From Acanthaster planci (taxonomy: Eukaryota; Echinodermata; Asteroidea; Valvatida; Acanthasteridae): 37,220 nucleotides of DNA. Of this stretch, positions 19,478 through 33,900 are shown in pieces. Numbering within the stretch: the first letter of the stretch is position 1; every line of letters starts with the position of its first letter. Where the stretch lies: positions 422,861-460,080 of the forward strand of contig NW_019091564.1 in NCBI RefSeq assembly GCF_001949145.1. Direction: 5' to 3'. Made by a program: the position numbers and the translations under genes. The notes under the pieces were generated by a model. It worked only from the letters and a program-made list of their open reading frames with translations. It searched no databases and was not told the DNA's origin.

Positions 19478-21913
19478 CTATACATTAGGCTCACTTGACA
19501 AGTCTAAAATGTCAGAAAATTGAGAGACCACTCGATCGAAGTGCGTCCCTTCCCAAAAGGTCTTGCCACAGCGAGAACAGCAGAAGAAGTTTTGAACCTT
19601 TTGCAAGATTTCTCCTCTGATGTGTTCAACCTGAAGTGGGACGTTATTTCCAACAGTCACCGTGTCAAAGTTAATGGTCTCCTGAAGGTCACAATCAACT
19701 GGTGGCTTGTAATGTGGATTGGACCTCCTCAAAATCAGTGAGGTTGCTGGCACTGCCACAAACCCCTCTCCAGTAGATTCTAGGAAGGGATCAAACTGAA
19801 AATCAGTCAAATGAGTTGTCTTAGACAGTGTGGATTCAGTTGGAAGGTATGATGGATTGGCAACTTGCGGGACTGACGATGCTCCATCTGACAACATTGA
19901 CGATACAACCTTTTCATTCACATAGGACTTTGCCTCAAACGTTGGGCGGGCTATGTCATAGTAGTCCTCAGGGCCATGTTCAAAGTCTTCCGAATCAAGG
20001 AGTAAACCTCCATCATCATCATCAGAATCAGAATCATACTCATGTAAAGGGCTGGTCAGGTATTTTGCAGATCCACTGTGGGCAATTGATGAGGGAGCCT
20101 TAGCTTTAGTATCTTCCTTGCTGGGAGGAATCTCAGCGGCAATACCTTCTGAGCTTACTGGAATCTCAGTGGCAGTGCCTTCCACACCCAGTAACTCCTT
20201 CTTTTTCAGCCAAAGCCTCCTCATATCTTCGTTGCTTATCTGGACATAGGCATCATTGTTGCAGGCCTGAAGACAGAAGACACAAACTTCAGTTTTTTAG
20301 AAACACTTTCCGATCATTTGTGGAATGCTTGATTAAAGAGCAGGTTTTGAAACGAAGGTCATGCCTAAAATTCCAATGATCACAAATCTACTTTTGGAAT
20401 ACATATACACGGCTGATTTCATTGCATATAATAAGTCACTCAAACCTCATTCCCTTGCTTGCTGAGATTAAATGCCTTTCATCAAATAAGTCCTTTTATT
20501 ATTTCCATCTTTTCATACCTGGCAGCGGCTGAAGACATCCTCTTGGCTGACTCGTACATTGTAATACTCCAAGACCTGAATGGCCTGCTGTCTGGCGTTG
20601 CACTTTGTGTCCACACTCAGGCATCGTCCTTCACCCACCTGAGATTTTAACTTCATGGACACAATTTTTGTAGCAGTTTTAAAAAAAGGAAGAACTGACG
20701 TATCAAACAAACCAAAACCCAGGTTTCTCAAAAATTTCTCATGCGAAGTTCTAAGCATGCTCAAAAGGCCACCTTGTGATGGTTACTCTGGTGTTGTAAA
20801 ACGGCCATGTTGAGTTACGATAAGAATTCCCAAACCTCTGGTCTCACATAAGATCAGAAAGCTAGCTGGTAGCATATCGATATATAACTAGCAAAAATAT
20901 CTTTATCATATTTGTACAAGATACAGTGTATTAAGGGGTTAGCAACAAGAAATCTTGAACTAAATGGCATTCCATTTTTTCATGTTGAAATTGATGGATG
21001 ACAGTGTACAGCATGAGATTTACTACAAAACAACGTTTTCTAACTAGTTAGAGTTATAGCTGTTGATGGAATTTTGACATCAGGAAGCTCCACTGGCAAA
21101 GGGCAAACCAAGCACCAACAAAAAAAAGTCAAGCTCCATCTAGAAATCAGGTCACAGTTCCTGAATGGACAGTGCATGAATGAGAAATACTTTGGCCACA
21201 GTCCACTAGAATAGCATGCGAATCAACTTGAGACAAGGATGAGTTGACTGACTTGTGTTGACTTCAAATGGGGGGGGTGATGGCATGTTAACTTTCCCTT
21301 TTTCTGATACTAGCTTCAAAGATTGAGCCAGGGAATCTAGAGGACGTTCTACTCATTGAAGTTTGGAGTAGCAACCCTGCCTGCTTTTGGGGCCTTGCAG
21401 TTACCAGACACTCTTACAGTGAATTCACAGTGTGGTATGCATACTTACAGTCTGGTATGGTGTTCCGGCTGTCAAAATTATACGACCTTCCCTGACTGCA
21501 ATCTGAAAGTGAACCATGTTTGAACCGTGTTCTTTTACGTGTGGCTCAAACGATATAAACGTGTGGCTCAAACGATATAAAGAAACCTCTTGATTCAACT
21601 TTTATGGTGGTGTGCAGATAGATAGAAACTGCACAAAATCTACTTGTGACCAATGAGAGAGGATCATGTCATCTCACGATGCAATCAGACATTAACTAAA
21701 TATGACTATCTTTTTGGTGGGTGTTGGAGCACGCTGACTTGAAACATAAAGACCTCTCACCTTTGCAGCTTCATCGTGCTCATCTGCATTGTCCAAAATC
21801 TTTGTGTCCACCCCACATGCCCTGAGCTGCCGACCCAGACCCTGTAACATGGTGTCACAGACCACAGAAAACTCCCCAGGACGTAGTGGCTGATTGGGTC
21901 CTTGTATCGAACT
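19478..21913 (-). other. EXD3: EXD3 Mut7-C domain exons (14-17)
   Basis: Exon 14 encodes FSVVCDTMLQGLGRQLRACG with the PIN-like Asp (D635). Exon 15 carries GRIILTAGTPYQ. Exon 16 carries VGEGRCLSVD and ends with the first zinc-ribbon cysteine, in FSRCQ. Exon 17 (262 aa) starts ACNND, completing C727xxC730, and ends with the second half-site CSRCGKTFWEGTHF (C958xxC961). The two half-sites are 228 residues apart. The intervening stretch is Ser/Glu/Asp-rich, with an acidic DSDSDDDDGG run, and looks disordered. Confidence 0.9.
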
Positions 21914-24900
21914 CTGTTCAAAGTGAGACAGCATGAAGACTGTTAGCGAATACAGCATATGTTCCTAGGGCCTTTTCTCCACACCTCCATTTTGTCTCTT
22001 GTCTTTTGCCTGATCTCATCAAGCTCTACAACCATTATCAAGCATATTGGTGGATCCTGGGGAGCCAATGGAGGCTGTGTCCCCCCAAAAGGATAAATTT
22101 GTAGTTCTTTTTTAATCAATCAGAAAAAATGTGGATAGGGGAAACCGTTTCACTTCTTTTCCTTCAAACAAGTGTGTAAAAAGCTCAAAACTTTAGTCTC
22201 CAACCTCAAAAAGGCAGTGGGTCCTTGTTCGGGGGGGGGGGCAAAATCACTCAATTTCTGTCACCTTGAAGCCTTGTGAGATGACTTTACTCCTGGGTTT
22301 CTTGGGTTCCTTGCTTTTGGATTTGGGTTGCTTGGCCATCCCAGACTGGTAGGCAGGCTCCATGTTGATGTCTAACCAAGCATCACGGACTTTGTCCTTC
22401 AGAAATGAGTAGATCTCTAGCAGGCAGAGGGCATCCAATGCTGTAAAGAGCACACAGAAAGGAATGTGTCTGGTTTGAAAAATATTTTAAAGATGACACC
22501 TCATGCATTCCCTGGACAGCCTCTCGTTCCTTGTCACTCTTTTCAAGGGAAAGCTCATTCAATATTTTATTTCTGCTGATCAGTAAATGAACCATCACAC
22601 AACAGTATAGCTTCTTGCAAGCCCAAAAGTTAGAGAGTGTCTCAAAAATCGGGAATGTTCCCGTTCCATTGGATTGTTCCCACTGGAACGCTGGCGTTCC
22701 ATTGATGCAGGCACGTTCCAGACTGTTCCAGGCAGCGTTCTGTTGGGAACGCGTGTTACCAGTGGAACGATCCCACTGTTACATTCGCAATCGGGAAGAC
22801 AGATTTCCGGCATTCATTTTCTAGATCCTGTATCTGAAGCACGGCAGCTGGAGAGGAGCATATTGTGATTTACTCCTCATGAAGGTTACTTTTTCTCCTG
22901 TTTTCTTTTCCATATTCACCCTGGCATAGCTTCCCATGCAATGAATTGCAGAGTATACCTGGACACTATCAATTTTTTTGTGTTAATGTTCATGTCTGTA
23001 CTCGCAAGTGTTTTATTCATCCTCGGGCTTGCGTGGTAGAGGGATTTATCATCGCAATGTTTCCATGCATAAGTAGTCTGTCATATCAGAAACACTTTGG
23101 AAACCTGACCTGTAATTGAAGGGGTGCAAGGTGAGGTCTTCAAATATCATGAAAAAGGTTGAAGGACACAACTAAGGCAATTAAGCTGGACGTTGGTATT
23201 GCAGCCTACAGCCCAGTGATACACACACAGGCATATACTCTGCATGCAGTCAGCACGTAGTGATTTTCACTTTTGTATCTCAAATTTTGCCACATCACAT
23301 TTCCATCTTCAGTTTACTTCCAATTCTTATTCAAAATAAAAGCAAAGTCGTTTGTCATGGCAGGCTTCATTTCGGACATTGGCTAAGATTTGTACATGGG
23401 GGATATGAAGCTACCCGAATGGGGACATTCCGATGGGAATGCCAGTTCCTGTCGGACCGTTCTCACAAAGGAATACAGTGTTCCATGTGAAACTCCACGT
23501 TCCCAACGGAACGGCCGACCGTTCCAGAATGAGACCACTGCGTTCCGACTGTTCCAAATTATGAGTGGAAGACTTAAATGACACATTCAGATGAAACATT
23601 CACACAAAAGTTCTAGTGTGATTAAAATCTGCCAATGTGCTTGAATTTCCCTCAGTGGGAAAAAGAAATCCAAAACCAAAACAAATGGCATCTTTCAACC
23701 AAAAATAACCCTTCAGCTTGGACCAGATTATTCTGTCCAAAATTTCCAGCATCAGGAAGACTTACCTGCATACTGAAGTTGGGATGATCTCAGAGGACGC
23801 TTCTCCCAATCAGAGAGCTGCTCCTTCTTGTCCAAAGCTCGGCCGAAACACATCAGGGTTAACTCGCTCAAGCCCTTCACGGAAGAACTACTGGGGTCTG
23901 TCTCTGATGCTTCTGGTCGCTTCAGGAAGTCTGGCTCAGCTTTCAGAATCTGCATGTAAAATGTTTCAAAAAAGAAATCTGTATTGGTGCATAAACACAT
24001 GAGTTCTGCTGGCACTGAGAGTGTGATTTTTTGAATGTTCAAAATGTTATTGTGCATATCTCAACTAACATAAGTGCTGTACTTATTGTAACAACTCAGA
24101 AATGAAGATATCCCGACCTCCGTGGAATTACAAAATAACCAAATCTGCACATGCTTAATTTCCTTGGCAAAGGGGCACTCTCAAGATGTGTAACCAGCAG
24201 CCAACATATCAATGAAGCAAATGAAATGCAAAAACAAAAAACTTATGGAAAGATTTCTCTTAGGGAAGTAATGTGAAATCACTAGTACCACCACATTGGC
24301 AGGGATATCTTGTCCCAACCTGTGTAAGCAGATAGCTATACATGTACAATCCACCAACACTTCGTAAGGCCCAATCATTTTCATTACGTCTTCTCCAGCT
24401 GTGTGGTATTTTGATATGCAGGAACAAAAGATGGCATGCTTTCACATTGTAAAGATGGTCCTTTGGTGGGAACTCAAGGCGTGCGTGCACAGGCTTATGC
24501 GTGTTTGTCAATGGATGTACACGACCGCTTTCCATCAGATAGTGTGGTCTCCACACATGCACCAAGTACACTGTCGAAACAATTCCCACCAGCCTGTCTC
24601 TTCTTTGCTGGTGAGGGGAGGTTCTTCAGTGGGGGTTGATTCAGCAGACAGATTGGCAATTTTATAGCTTTACATACACATAAATGTGGAGACATCAACC
24701 TCCTCAAAGCTTCTGATATGGTATCATTTGCTAACTGCCATGTGCACTGCTTATTCTACTGTCACTCTCTGACCAGCCTCCGGGATGAATACTCATGGAA
24801 TGCCATGGCTATTCATTCATTCTTGGATATTCAAAACAGTACTCAGATGTCATAAGGGAAGCTAGATGCCCTTCTCAGACATCTACATGTATATATTCCA

Positions 24901-27900
24901 GTGAAACAGGCTGTGTTCAGACTACTAAAAAGTGCCCCATGGTGAGGCAGACGGTTGATACGCCCTGCCCAAATGTTACTCACCTGCTCAGTCAGGGAGC
25001 ACAGATCCACCAGTCTCTGGACTGCCGAAACTGCCCCTTTGAGGCTGGGGTAAGACTTGGTTAGCATCTGGAAATCACCGCTGATGCCATAGCCTGCACC
25101 AGACAAGGCCAGACAAAAAGAGATCAAATCAAACAGGGCCATTCCCTAAGCCTGAGGGGGCGGGTGGAGACATACAGGGAATCAATGGACTCATCTTGCT
25201 CCAAGTTCTATTTTCTTGGTAGTAAGGAATACTTGGATCTGGAGTTCTAACGGGTGACAAGTCGGTGTTGATGAAAAACTGCATGAAAACAAACAGTTGT
25301 TTTCATTGGCTGACACAAACCAACTTGTGCTAACTGAAAAACTTGCTTTTCGGGATTTTTCTTTTTTAATCGACAGACCTTGTGCGTAGTGGCCATCTTC
25401 AAGGTAAACTCCTGTCATTCAACTGATATGACAATGCAAACTCAAACAGTTTCCTCAGGTCTGAGATAACAAACACTTTTGCCTTGAAGATGACTACTGC
25501 CCTCAAGATCAATAAGCAGTGAAAACCACCATGTGCAAGTGAAGCAAACACAGAATTTCTTACAAACTAATGCACTTCCTTGCCTCTCAAACTCTACTGG
25601 TGACCAACAATCAGTTTCACTTCAAATCTTACCGAGCTTGAGAGCCCGAGAGCTTGAAAGGAAGCTGTGGAAGAAGATTACCACCATATCAGCCTCGCTT
25701 GCCATCAGTGCTGGCATATCAAGTAGGTAGATCCGGCTGAAGGTGGCCAGCTGAACAATAGCAACCCTAGAAAGATTGGAGAGGGAAAATAGGATAGACT
25801 CAGCCTTTCTATGAGTGGCAAGACGAGACCCTTGTGGGAAGCTAAAATGGCCTCAATGTACAAGAAAACAAGGCCACTTTGCTACCTGGTAAAGATGTCC
25901 TTTTTCAGTCTCCACAATGCTAACCAACAGTTTACACCTTACCAGTTGATACATTAGTCTCAATTTAGATTAGATTAAACTGGATGGATTTACTGGACTA
26001 CAGGTAACACCAACCACCGGCCTGAGAGTTGGAGTCGGGCAAGAGAGATGTCAGGAGGCTGGAGAGGACACACAGATGTGAGCAAACATTTTGCAGAGAG
26101 CAATTGGACACTGACCTTGTGGTTTGGGTTGCAGTAAAGCAAGGTGTCCACTCCATGTCTATACCAATAAGCTTGTCCTCCTACACCAATTCAGGCACAA
26201 AACAATAAACAGATTTCAAAAGAGAAGATAAACTTTTGGCAAACTTTGTACACATACCTGAAGTTCCCTAGAATGCGATTTTGTATCTGTTTGCTGGACC
26301 CATCTGAGGAATGTCTTCAAACTATTTGTGACCCACTCCACGGAAATGAGTCACAAGGCCATTTCTTATAATTTATTTCATTTTTGTTTAATTTTATTTA
26401 AACCATCTTTACTGAGGGTAACCCATCCAGCAGAAGCTGATCATTTGGGACCCTCATTAAAAAAAGAAAACAAAATACATCAAGATCGTAATATGAACAT
26501 TACCACAAATATAAAAATATATCAGAGTCGTCTGCAGAAAAAAATTCCTTGTTCTTAAAAAAACCTGAAAATTTATATTCAAAATCCAGTAGAGAATCAA
26601 AGAGCGGAAAAAACAGTTTATATAAAGGGGGAAAAATAGGTATAGATACAAGGGAAAAGACATAAAGAAAACACTGAGAGAACATTGAGTGCCCCCTACC
26701 TCCTCCAAGAATTAATATTAACCATCCAAACATGCAAGTACAAATAAACCGGCAGAGTACAAAATTAATACATGTACCTCAGACTCAAATTCTTTTCTCT
26801 TTCAGCAGGCACCAAAAGAGAAATTTTGTTTCAGTTTACAAAGAGAGCCCGCTCAGTTCTTTGTTTTTATGTATCACTCATTGTTGGCATCCTGACGAAA
26901 AAGGACATTAAGTGAATGAAAAACGTAGATGGTTCCCATAGCTCCATATGATGCAAAATGCCTTTGAAGGCCTCTTGCTCAAAAGTGACTCTGGCAACTT
27001 GTGACTTGTTTTCACACGGTGAAAATACGGTTGAAGAGTGGTCATACGATAACATTTTTACAAGTCACTCAACACTTCATTCACAGCACTACCTGAATTC
27101 CTACCTGAGTTATGTGCCTCTCACACACTTCGAGTAAATGAAAGTTATCGACCATGACAATGCTCCCAAGGGGCAGGTTAAGTTGATAGAACGGCACCTG
27201 GGGTGTCAGTGCATCAACATCCCAGTTGTCTGGCTCATCAGAGGGAGGAGGACTGGCAACAACAACAGCAAAAGCATTAAGCAGATTAGTGAATCCATAG
27301 CTCCAAACTTAGTTGTTGCAAAAGAGGGAGGAAATCTGATGCAGGTAATTTCAAATTGAAAAAAAATTGGTTTCTAATACAAGTCCTACGGGAATCTGTC
27401 TTGGATACTTGATTTCCAATATCACTGTCACTTTGACTTTGTCCGTTTGATGACTGAGGTCTTCCATACATTTTGACATTTATATCACATAAATTGGATA
27501 TCTGTTTGCATGAGATCCTAGATCTTCCACACAGTGTTATATGGCCATATGACATGTGGCCTAGTGGTTAGGGTTTGTAGCTTCTGATCATAGGGTCCGG
27601 GGGTTCAAATCCAGCTGGTGGCAGCATGTTGTGATCCTGGGCAAGTCACTTTACCCCTATGTACCTCTCTCCACCCAGGAGTAAATGGGTACCCGTGAGG
27701 GCAGACTAGCTTATGTTTAGCTGTTAGCACCGAAATGGCAGCACTGGGCTAGTATACTTCTCAGGGAGCAGAGATGGTTTCAGGAATGTTCAGATGTGAG
27801 CCCAGTGTGCAGGGATTATGATAACACAGCACCTCGGAATAGTTTACTAAATGGCGTTTAACGCCTTCGCGCTGGGAAGCGGTAAGAGACGCCGTAAAAA

Positions 27901-30900
27901 TTGAGATCCCTCAGCTTTTCAGCTATTATTCTCAGCCCACCCTCGAGCGAACACGGTGAAAGAAGGCAAACCCTGGCTCTTGTATATATGGTGATTGGCC
28001 TTTGTGTGTTGCCAAGAAATAAAAAAAGGCCGAATTTGCATCATAATCACCAGCTTCACAATAGTCCCCACTTTGAAAAGAGGCAACAGGAATGTGGAAG
28101 CGTGAATAGAGCCGCATGCCACCGAACAATGAGCACGCATGGCCACAAACCGAGAATTTGTGGTTTGGCAGGTGGCCTTTCGGGCCAAGCGAGGCTAGAA
28201 TTCTCGGAGTCGGCTTTCAGAAAAAAAATCCCGGTGTCAAGGGGTTACCAAATGTGTGTTATTATTATTTTTATTTATGGTAGATTTTTTTTATTAACCA
28301 TACATGAAATTGAGGGTTTATTATAGGATAATGTGAATACTGGTTACATAACATGACACAGACTTGTTAGGTATCAAGTACAGCAGTTATTATATGTCTC
28401 ACTCCTAAGGCTGAATCAATTCCAATAATGCACTATTCAAATATTCGCCCTTCAATTTGAACAAATATTCGAATATTCAGTCACACCGACCAGCAGATTG
28501 TTGAACAAACCATACACAAAATCAGTTGCAATAATACACACACTTGTACATTATGACCAATATCATAGCTTCTCACTTCTAGGAGTATCTCCAGCCATGA
28601 TTTAGCAAGATTGAAGAGAACAAGACTTTTTGCCCTGTTGAAAATTTCTATTCCTTTTAAACAACGAATAACTTACTTTTTAAATCGTTGTAAGATTTCT
28701 GACGCTTTTCATTTGAATCTACTTGAAGCAAGCCTCCATAGTGCAATTTTTCTCATTTAATACATAAAATTTTCCCTTGCTATTCATGAATTTTGCATTC
28801 GAATATTCAAATTTGTAAAATAATATTTGAATATTAGACAATCGATCAAACATTCGGCTATTCAGATATTTTGCACAGCCCTCCTCTTTCCATAGGTTCT
28901 CTGAAACCAAAATGTGATTACCATGCATTGTGCATCTCAATCGCTCCTGCAACGTCGGCTGCGAGTTTGCTCTGATCAATCCCATAATGCACTGCCCACT
29001 TAGCAGCAGCTGGCGGGTCATTGTACTCCATCAGCAGGTTGATAAACTCTTCCTGCAGGGCCGTGTTGTCTCGGATCGTGTTGCAAATCAGCTCATCCCA
29101 GTTCTCAGCATCCAAAGTTTGCTTCATTTCAAAAAAATGAAAAGGTGGATGCTTTTAAGCATGGAGTTATCTAGATACACTGCATCAGAGTCCAGCGACT
29201 AAAATTCTGAAAAACTTGGCTAAGTTGTAATACTCAGAATAATAGAACTGTTCTCGACCAACTCAAGCCGTGTAACCCAAAGTTGCCATCCTTCTAAACT
29301 GTTGAGGTTTCTGTTTGTAAAATGCACCAACAGAAATGGAAAACAGGTGTAAAATGGCTCACATTTCAACTGAGCACTGAGCAGCCCTTGACATAACCCT
29401 AACCCCCTAAGGTGTATGTAAAATCGTATTGAAATTGGAGGATTTGGAAGTGTTAGGGATAAAGGAGCATAAGAAATTGGCACAAAAATGAAAATGCATA
29501 TATGTGGCCTGGAGACACTCGGTTGTGTTGCCATTTGTGGGGGCCACTTCCAGAGACGTGTAGATGAATGCCTGCATGGACATTTTCATCTGAAACGTGC
29601 ATTATTTATAGTTTATCAGATAAAATGACCATGAAAATTAATGATGTAACAAGCAGCCTTTCCAATGGCACATACTGTACGCATTCTGTTAAGAAACATA
29701 CCACACATCATGCATAGGGTGGAATTGATACAGAAAGCGCTCACAGGTCATTAGCATTTACTTTGATATCTGTCAAGGATACAGCAACTGTGACCTCTCA
29801 TTTAAAGTTTCACCCACTTTTGATAGACAAATAGGGTTAAATACTCAAAAAGCTTCTGATGTTTAGCTGTCATTTCACCCCATTATGCATCCCTTGTCAC
29901 TTAAGTTCCCCAACCGTTTGAGGAATAACAATGATACAGAAAATTTTAAACGAGCGGGTATCTGCCAAAAATGACGCTCATGGCACAATACAAATGTAAA
30001 TCAAGTAAAATTAACAAGAAATAATATACCTATCCCTGAACATGTGTGTTTTAAGAGAAACCTTGAAGTCAAGTGGGTAAGTCTTATTCACTTGAAATTT
30101 TTAACACTGATGCTTCTACCCTGAAAGGCACTAAGGCAGCCAGCAGGTATGAGGAATGACCGGCGTACTCTGTGATCCACTGGTGGTCTATGCTTTACCT
30201 CAATATACTTCTTATACAACAGGAACCGGACAGCTGCTAGATCTCTGTGGAAGCTGGTGTTTGGACAAATGGCGAGGTCTAGCTTAAACAGCTTTGCCAG
30301 CCGCACAATTAGCTTGCTTAGATTCTTTGGGCGCAATTTCTCCTTCCTTACTCCTGGAACATCCAAGTTGCTGCATAGAAAAAAACAAGAAAAAGTGTTG
30401 AAACATACAAATACCCCATCACCACGACTACGCACAAGCATGCACACCCATGTTAGCATTGCATGTCTTCTGTGCGGATCTATTGTTTTGTGCACACAAA
30501 AACTTGGTGAAAACACTCCTTTTTCTTGCAATGTGAACATTACTGACCCTGGATCTTTGACTGTTCCTCTTCCTTTTGTTACCAGTAACCCTTACTCCAA
30601 CATGCCTCTTAAACCTATTTTTCTGAGAGGAAGAAACCTTGTGTAGACACGGGCAAGTCCACACAATGTCTCCTTTATTTCCTGCATCATGTGGGCATCT
30701 TTTGTTTCCATATTCACACAAGGAACGGTACACTTGTACACACAGTGAAATAGACAAAGCAGGAACAATATGCCCATTTGGCTTCACCAGGCTTAAAAAT
30801 AAGACATCAAAATGTTGCTTACTTTAGATAATCAGAGTAGGCAAGACAGAGCATGTGTAAGTGCATTTCATTATCACTGCGGAAAGACACACATACTGAA

Positions 30901-33900
30901 CAAGGGGACTTCACATCCTAAGTGGTTCGTCTTCAATCTTTTACTCATAACTGTCCTCTTAAGTATGAGTGCGCTAATTAGTCTAGGGAGAGTGTTACAA
31001 AGCACACATAGTGCCTTGTCCTGAGGTACAGTAACACATGACTGTGTGCACACTGGGTCTTACACATAAAGTGAGGAGCACACACGCCAACAAGTTTCAT
31101 CGGAATGTGCACACATCCCTGGGATTTGTGCCTAGGCACTGGGTGTTCAGCAGCTAATTTGTTCAACAAATTTTTGTCCTTGTCACTGTATATAGACTAA
31201 TCCGACCGGACGCCACAACTGCGGTGGCACCACACTCACGCGCACATTCTTCAGCTTGACGCGCGCGTGCATTTGGCAAATCATGATACCCTATTGATCA
31301 AAGAGGCATGTGACACGTGCATATCACCTGTCCACGAGCGTCGTGCCACTGCAGTAATGGCTTCCAATTCTGGTGGTGGAATGATAGGAATGATAGGCCG
31401 TTGCTGCTAATTTGTTCTTCAAATGTTTGGTCAGTTTTGATCAAAGTTGTCCTGATGCAGTATTCAGGCAATTTACAGGTACACCACTGAACTTATCCAC
31501 CCTTCTGTTACGTCCCAGAATTGGTGTCATTCCTAGCCAAAACAAGGGTGGATTTAAGGCCACCCTTCAGATGATGTTCATGCAAAAGATCTCACTTTTG
31601 TGTGGGAGAGGTCAAAAGCTGAAGGAAGACTGTGGGTATAGGTGTCAGGAGAGTCAAAGCCAAGTTTAACATGTCCACTCAAGTCCATGCAAACTCCTCG
31701 CGCACCTTCAGCAGTCCACCATAAATCTTTGGCAATTCACCACTAGTCCTCAGAGGTAACTCATTTCCAAACCAAGTCATACTTTACCCAAACAAACTGT
31801 GACTGAAGCAATCCTCCGTTACTGTCCATCCCGCATATACAGTAGGGATTTTACTTTCTGTTTTTTCAATGGTTGCTTGCCATGTTGAAGGAAATATAAG
31901 AGAGTACCAACCAACTTCAAGGAGGCTATTACTTCTGACCAGACTTGCAAATGGACCTGTGATTTACTCTGTGCTCAACACTATGAAGACTTCAATGTCA
32001 GACTCTTTGGTCTCATGATCTTACGCAATGACTTGTTGAAGATCAAAGTTCTTGGCACAGAAAGAATCTAGTCTCTGTAGCAGCTCCACCTGGGTCTTCT
32101 TGCTGTCCTGCATGTATTTCTCCACCAAATTCACTTTGTCTTGAAAAATCAGTGGCAGACAAATCTACAGAATAAAAAATAAAAATGAACCTGGAAGACG
32201 CTTCAAACCCCTGGGATGTCTGAAATGTTCCACTGCTTTGGTCAAGCCATCCGTAAAAAAAAAAACGAATTGCCAAAGTCCAGAAAATTTCAATGTGTCT
32301 TACTGCCATCCTCTCAGTCTTTCACGAAAAACTCAAACCTTGCCGAGCTTCAGCAATGTAAAACACAAACTGAAATATACCATACAAAAAAATGACCTGA
32401 TGTTTTGATTCTAGCAGATTCTTTATCAAAGGCATCCCCTACACAGTGAACAACAGCTCACAACAACTAGAGCTGTACGGTACACACACTTGTTTGGGTT
32501 TAATCCTCAAACTAAATTACAGACTCTGCAATGACCGATCTACTTCTTACACCAACTACATTTGTAATTAGATGCAACCGAGCACCTTTTGCTTGCTGTG
32601 ATGTTGCCCTTTCCAACTGGCACTTTTGGCTTTTTTGGTCCTACATTATAACTTTTATAAAGTGTCCATAATTCTGACATCTCTGAAACACATGCATGCA
32701 TGCTTAGAACCTTCCATAATATTCCACAAATACTCCACAGTGCAAGGAACTAATAAGACATTCTATGTATTTGAGAAGTACTACGCGCTCTGGTCTACCT
32801 TCCTCAATCAAACACAATCCCCAAACCCTGACAGATTTTGAAGGATGTGGGAATGTTTAAAGTAAATACGGTACTTTTTTTTATCTTCCACTAAAAACTG
32901 ACCTCTTCAATTTTGAAGCAGTGTTGAAGTTTAAGTTTATAGGCAGCCACTCCTGCCTGCAAAACAAGAGTTTGTATTCTGTAAGTGAAGAAGTTCTCTA
33001 GGATTTCTGAACACGCATGAAACACACAACAAAATTTACAAACAAGTTGATCGACTTTAATGTACAGAGAGTGGCAATGCTTGCCACGATTGTGTTATTT
33101 TAATTGTTAACAAACGCCTGTGCAGATACAGTCGAACACGCTTAATACAAGCTCCAAGGGACTCTCCAAAAAACCTTGTCTTACAGTAAACCTCATGTTA
33201 TACGTGTTGACACTTATCCCATTCACAGAGCGCAAGCCTGGCACCATGCACTACCAAGCATTCATGTACACGGCAATATACATGTACTGCAGGCCTACAT
33301 GCACTTTACAATGCAGTATATGCAGTGGATTAGTATTTGATGTACAGCCTTTAACTTGTTCATAGATTTTAAATCATATTAATAAATATGATTCGAATGA
33401 ATAATACAATGATTCCGAATATGCCTACTTGTTTGACACAACAGTGGCTGGCTGGCTGCCCTGATGCACCGTGTGCACGCAGCGTTGCCAGGCACGTAAG
33501 GAAAGGTTTAATGAACTTGAAAACCAGTTCATATAAGGACCGGACATAAGAGGGCGTTGAAATTGGGGAATATCTGTTGGTTTGTAATTGGCAGGAAGGA
33601 TCTGTTTTCAAGTCAGGTTCACCCATAATTGCTCATGTTCATCTAAAAAAAACAACCCCCCCCCCAAAAATTCTTTCGGACCAGACCCGCTGTGATCAAA
33701 ACTCCTTTGATGCCGCGACATCACAACACCTATTGTCGTCTAGAAAAAAGCCCCCTCTAGTGGCACAAGGAACAGAGTCGTAAAACTGCAGTGCAAATTG
33801 CTGAGCAGATTAGCATTTTTGGAGAACTACACATTCTCTCAGGAATTACTTTACTGGGATTAAGCTTTTGAAGACGCTTTTCAATTGTACTCGTATTAAA

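Noticed and set aside
19520-20103. Plus-strand frames opposite EXD3 exon 17
   Set aside because: Shadows of the conserved minus-strand coding exon.
27555-27630. Functional tRNA gene
   Set aside because: A and B boxes are present, but the sequence does not close a cloverleaf and runs into a SINE body.
27901-28326. 141-codon plus-strand frame just after the SINE
   Set aside because: The longest unexplained gap-free frame in the window, but its composition is unlike a known protein, it lies in an EXD3 intron, and it overlaps an equally plausible opposite-strand frame. Treated as chance or repeat-derived.
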